A stretch of DNA of 7,189 nt from CAZSWR01 sp964610885 (GTDB lineage Bacteria > Bacteroidota > Ignavibacteria > Kapaibacteriales > UBA2268), in the NCBI GenBank assembly GCA_964610885.1, contig CAZSWR010000125.1, forward strand, positions 1 to 7,189, given 5' to 3'. The translations under genes and the position numbers were made by a program. This document shows, one piece after another, positions 4,396 to 7,189 of this stretch (positions within the stretch are counted from its first letter, which is position 1; the number at the start of each line of letters is the position of its first letter). Under the pieces are notes generated by a model. The model made no database searches, was not told where the DNA came from, and saw only the letters and a list, made by a program, of their open reading frames with translations.

Positions 4396-6549
4396 ATGGA
4401 AAATAATTGTAAACCCAAAGAGCAAATGGAAAAATTGCTCTCGGAATTCTCGGCACCGAGCTACGACCAATGGCGCGAAGAAGCGGAAAAATCCCTTAAA
4501 GGCAAACCACTCGACAAACTCGTAACCAAAACCTACGAAAACATCGACGTGAAGCCACTTTACAGAAAAGAAGACCTCGTTGGCCTTCCTCACCTCGAAA
4601 ACCAAATTCCCGGCGAGTTCCCATTCGTTCGTTCGGCCAAACCGCAAGGATACCGCGGCGGCGCGTGGCAAATCGTCTCGGAGTATAAATACCCGACGCC
4701 CGAAGAAAACAACGAAGCTATCAAGCTCGACTTGAAGCATTGCCCATCGGCAATCAGAATTCACCCGGACAAAGCCAGCATACTCGGCGAAAATCCCCAG
4801 ACAGCAGACGTCGATCTGTTCGGCACTTATGGCACGAATATTGCCTCCGTGGCGGACTTCGATACAATGCTGGCCGGCGTGGACATCACGAAAACGCCGA
4901 TCCACATCTACACCGGTCGCCGCGCAATGACCTTCGCCGCCATGTTCCGCGCATACTTGGAGAAAAACGGCATCGCCGCCGACCAAGTCTCGGGAGCAAT
5001 CGAATTCGACCCGTTTGGCGTCTTCGAGAAATGCGGACACCTGCCCTCGGACGAGAAAGTTGCCCTGGACGAAATGTTCCACCTGCTGAAATGGGGCGAA
5101 AAGAACCTTAAGAACTTCACGACAATCGAAATCCTCGCCTCGAACTATCGCGACGCCGGATCGAGCGCCGTCGAAGAACTCGGTTTCGCATTTGCCCGTG
5201 CGGTATTCTACATCAAAGAGATGATCGCCCGCGGTGCCGAAATCGACGAAGTGGCACAGAAAATCCGCTTCTCGCTCGGCATCGGCCAGACTTTCTTCAT
5301 GGAAATTGCGAAATTCCGCGCAGCCCGCATGGTTTGGGCCAAAATCATCAAAGAATTTGGTGGAAATGCTGATTCGCAAAAACTTAAGATTAATGCAGTT
5401 ACCGAAATGTCGAACATCACCCGCTTGGACGCTCAGGTGAACTTCCTCCGCACGTCCAGCGAATCAATTTCCGCCATCATCGGCGGCACGGACAGCCTCC
5501 GCGTGGCCCACTACACAGACGGCTTCGGACTGCCCGACGATTTCGCACGCCGCATCGCAAAGAATACGCAAATCGTGCTCCGCGACGAATGCAACCTGAC
5601 CGACGTAATCGACCCGGCAGCCGGATCGTACTTCGTCGAAGCGCTTACTGCTGAAATCGCACAAAAGGTTTGGACGCTCTTCACAGACGTCGAAGCCCGT
5701 GGCGGATACCTCTCGGCAATCAAAGAGGGATTCATCCAATCCACAGTGAAAGCAACTGCTGCCGCCAAGGTCAAAGCCCTCGCATCGCGCAAGGACGTAC
5801 TGGTCGGCTCGAATAAATACTCGAACCTTACGGAAAAAGCACCCAACTTCGTAGCATTCTGTACGAAGGACGTGGCCGCGAAACGCAGACAAGCCATTAA
5901 AGATTTCGTCGGCAAACGCGACGAAGCCAAGGCCCAAGCAGCTCTCGGCGAATTGGCCAAATCCGCCAAAGCAGACACTCGCGACGTCTTCGAACGCGCC
6001 ACAGTGGCCTACCTGGCCGGAGCAACAATCGCCGAAGTGGAAGCAAGCGCGGTCTATATTACAGAGAAAACTCCTATCGCTCCGGTCGAACCGGTTGCCA
6101 AGGCATTGGCCTTCGAGCAATTGCGCGCCAAAGCCGACGAATACAGAAACAAAAACGGCGAACTCCCGAAAGTCTTCCTTTCGAACATGGGAACAGTTGC
6201 CCAATTCAAAGGCCGCCAAGACTTCTCGATGGACTTCATGAAAGTTGCCGGTTTCGAATGTATCGAAAATCTCGGCTTCCCGACGCCCGCCGAGGCAGCA
6301 AAGGCATTCGCCGAATCCGGTGCAAAAGCCACGGTTATTTGCTCCACAGACGACAACTACGAATTAGTAGTCCCGGAACTTGCCGGATTAATTAAAAAAG
6401 CATCGCCTTCGGCTAAGATCATCCTGGCCGGATACCCGACTGAGAAAATTGACGAATACAAAGCCGCCGGCGTGGACGAATTCATCCACGTGAAGGCAAA
6501 CGTCGTCGAGGTGCTGTCGCGCCTCCAGTCCGATATGAAAATTGCTTAG
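4396..6549 (+). CDS. mutA: Methylmalonyl-CoA mutase small (non-cobalamin-binding) subunit
   Basis: This 717-residue protein is the small chain of heterodimeric methylmalonyl-CoA mutase, which interconverts succinyl-CoA and (R)-methylmalonyl-CoA in propionate metabolism. The N-terminal part (SEFSAPSYDQWREEAEKSLKG, then TYENIDVKPLY) leads into the mutase barrel, with FGTYGTNIASV, IHIYTGRRAMT, IRFSLGIGQTFFMEIAK and RAARMVWAKII. The C-terminal flavodoxin-like domain begins near residue 592. Where cobalamin-binding chains have MGxDGHDRG, this protein has MGTVAQFKG (598-606): the coordinating His is Gln603, and the Asp and Gly are gone. It therefore cannot ligate B12 and is the structural subunit. 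The ending (VICSTDDNYELVVPELA, then GVDEFIHVKANV) is typical of MutA. The start has AAAAGG 9 nt upstream. The large subunit gene mutB, usually next door, does not follow; a hydrolase begins 21 bp later. The role as small subunit is secure, but the acyl-CoA substrate is assumed from the family. Confidence 0.93.
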   Translation: MENNCKPKEQMEKLLSEFSAPSYDQWREEAEKSLKGKPLDKLVTKTYENIDVKPLYRKEDLVGLPHLENQIPGEFPFVRSAKPQGYRGGAWQIVSEYKYPTPEENNEAIKLDLKHCPSAIRIHPDKASILGENPQTADVDLFGTYGTNIASVADFDTMLAGVDITKTPIHIYTGRRAMTFAAMFRAYLEKNGIAADQVSGAIEFDPFGVFEKCGHLPSDEKVALDEMFHLLKWGEKNLKNFTTIEILASNYRDAGSSAVEELGFAFARAVFYIKEMIARGAEIDEVAQKIRFSLGIGQTFFMEIAKFRAARMVWAKIIKEFGGNADSQKLKINAVTEMSNITRLDAQVNFLRTSSESISAIIGGTDSLRVAHYTDGFGLPDDFARRIAKNTQIVLRDECNLTDVIDPAAGSYFVEALTAEIAQKVWTLFTDVEARGGYLSAIKEGFIQSTVKATAAAKVKALASRKDVLVGSNKYSNLTEKAPNFVAFCTKDVAAKRRQAIKDFVGKRDEAKAQAALGELAKSAKADTRDVFERATVAYLAGATIAEVEASAVYITEKTPIAPVEPVAKALAFEQLRAKADEYRNKNGELPKVFLSNMGTVAQFKGRQDFSMDFMKVAGFECIENLGFPTPAEAAKAFAESGAKATVICSTDDNYELVVPELAGLIKKASPSAKIILAGYPTEKIDEYKAAGVDEFIHVKANVVEVLSRLQSDMKIA

Positions 6550-6570
6550 TCATTAATTGTACGGAACAAA

Positions 6571-7189
6571 ATGGAAATCTCGAGAATAGAAATCAAAGCA
6601 AACGGAATATCGCACCCGGCAGCCCGCATTTTCCGCGAGGGTAGCCGAGGGACGGCTCTTCTGCTGCATGGCTTCGGAGGCAACAAAGAAGAAATGCTCG
6701 GGCTGGGCTGGCGGCTGGCCGAATTTGGTTTCGATTCCGTTTCGGTGGACATGCGCGGCCACGGCGAAAACAACTCACCAATGAACAGCGAATTGGTGGC
6801 GGACGCCAACGCACTCGCTGCGGCGATTCGCTCTGACAAACCTGTCATCGCAGTCGGGCACTCGCTCGGCGGACGCATTGCATTGCTCTCCGAGGCGGAT
6901 ATCCGCATCGCTATCTCTCCTGCAATCGGCAATAGCTTTTCGCGGGAATTGCAGCAAATGATTAATTTCATGCGCCGCTACCGCGTTGCGGAGAATTCCG
7001 AAGACGTATTCTCGGTCCTGGACGAAATGCCCAACATTACGGAACTGGACACGAATCGGGATTTCATCGTGTTCGGTTCGCGGGACGTGCCCGAAATCAT
7101 GGCGCGCTGCCGCGAAATCGCTGAAACCGACAACGTCCGTACAATCGATATGGCTCAGCATGGCGATATCTTTCTTTACGAAAAAACTT
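6571..7189 (+). CDS. Alpha/beta hydrolase, C-terminus cut by the window end
   Basis: The frame is open for 206 codons to the right edge. It has the alpha/beta-hydrolase hallmarks in order: LLLHGFGGNKEE with His33 and the oxyanion-hole glycines; VDMRGHGEN; the nucleophile elbow GHSLGG with Ser98; a likely acid at Asp172 (FGSRDVP); and the catalytic His197 in AQHGDIF. The complete triad suggests an active esterase, lipase or peptidase-like enzyme of the small serine hydrolase type; the substrate cannot be told. No signal peptide is visible, so it is probably cytoplasmic. It starts 21 bp after the mutA stop on the same strand, with only a weak GGAA as ribosome binding site, so it is likely cotranscribed with mutA. 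Probably only a few C-terminal residues are missing, since His197 is near the end of such folds. Confidence 0.85.
   Translation, partial: MEISRIEIKANGISHPAARIFREGSRGTALLLHGFGGNKEEMLGLGWRLAEFGFDSVSVDMRGHGENNSPMNSELVADANALAAAIRSDKPVIAVGHSLGGRIALLSEADIRIAISPAIGNSFSRELQQMINFMRRYRVAENSEDVFSVLDEMPNITELDTNRDFIVFGSRDVPEIMARCREIAETDNVRTIDMAQHGDIFLYEKT

Noticed and set aside
4327..5379. Long minus-strand ORF (350 codons) opposite mutA
   Set aside because: It is the antisense shadow of a well supported gene and also runs through the terminator; no motifs.
1..7189. CRISPR array or tRNA gene
   Set aside because: No regularly spaced repeat array and no tRNA-like cloverleaf or TTCGA/TTCAA-arm pattern was recognised on either strand.

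Overview
The window has two parts that differ in base composition. Positions of about 180-1720 are AT-rich (roughly one third G+C by eye) and hold a two-gene minus-strand cassette. From about 1980 to the right end the DNA is about 50-60% G+C and holds plus-strand housekeeping and metabolic genes. The DUF2851 protein, the separate small subunit of methylmalonyl-CoA mutase, weak Shine-Dalgarno sites on the plus-strand genes and TATATTTG-type promoter octamers together suggest a member of the Bacteroidota/Chlorobiota/Kapabacteria-Ignavibacteria group. This placement is inferred from gene families recalled from memory and was not computed.

Left region (1-1830), read right to left on the minus strand. 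First comes a short GC-rich relic that ends like a DNA methylase/restriction enzyme tail. Next is an Mrr-type PD-(D/E)xK nuclease (907-1668), and 5 bp downstream a Cys/His HNH-like protein (179-901). Overlapping its stop codon is a 42-codon ORF (58-186) that reads as the very C-terminus of an Eco57I-like restriction-modification enzyme. Last is the start of another gene that leaves the window (from 55). The two tail relics share a 37-bp direct repeat (70-106 and 1729-1765, 35/37 identical), so the nuclease pair is bracketed by copies of a restriction-enzyme gene ending. The likely reading is an anti-foreign-DNA cassette lodged in, or replacing, the body of a restriction-modification gene. This is the most interesting part of the window.

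Middle region (1726-1994). The divergent spacer holds a perfect 20-bp palindrome, a 19-bp tandem arm duplication, and promoters facing both ways.

Right region (1995-7189). In order this has a DUF2851 protein, queA (tRNA queuosine biosynthesis) with its own promoter, a strong intrinsic terminator, the non-cobalamin-binding small subunit of methylmalonyl-CoA mutase, and 21 bp later an alpha/beta hydrolase cut by the window end. The catalytic large mutase subunit usually lies next to the small one but is absent here. No RNA genes, CRISPR arrays, transposases or riboswitches were seen.
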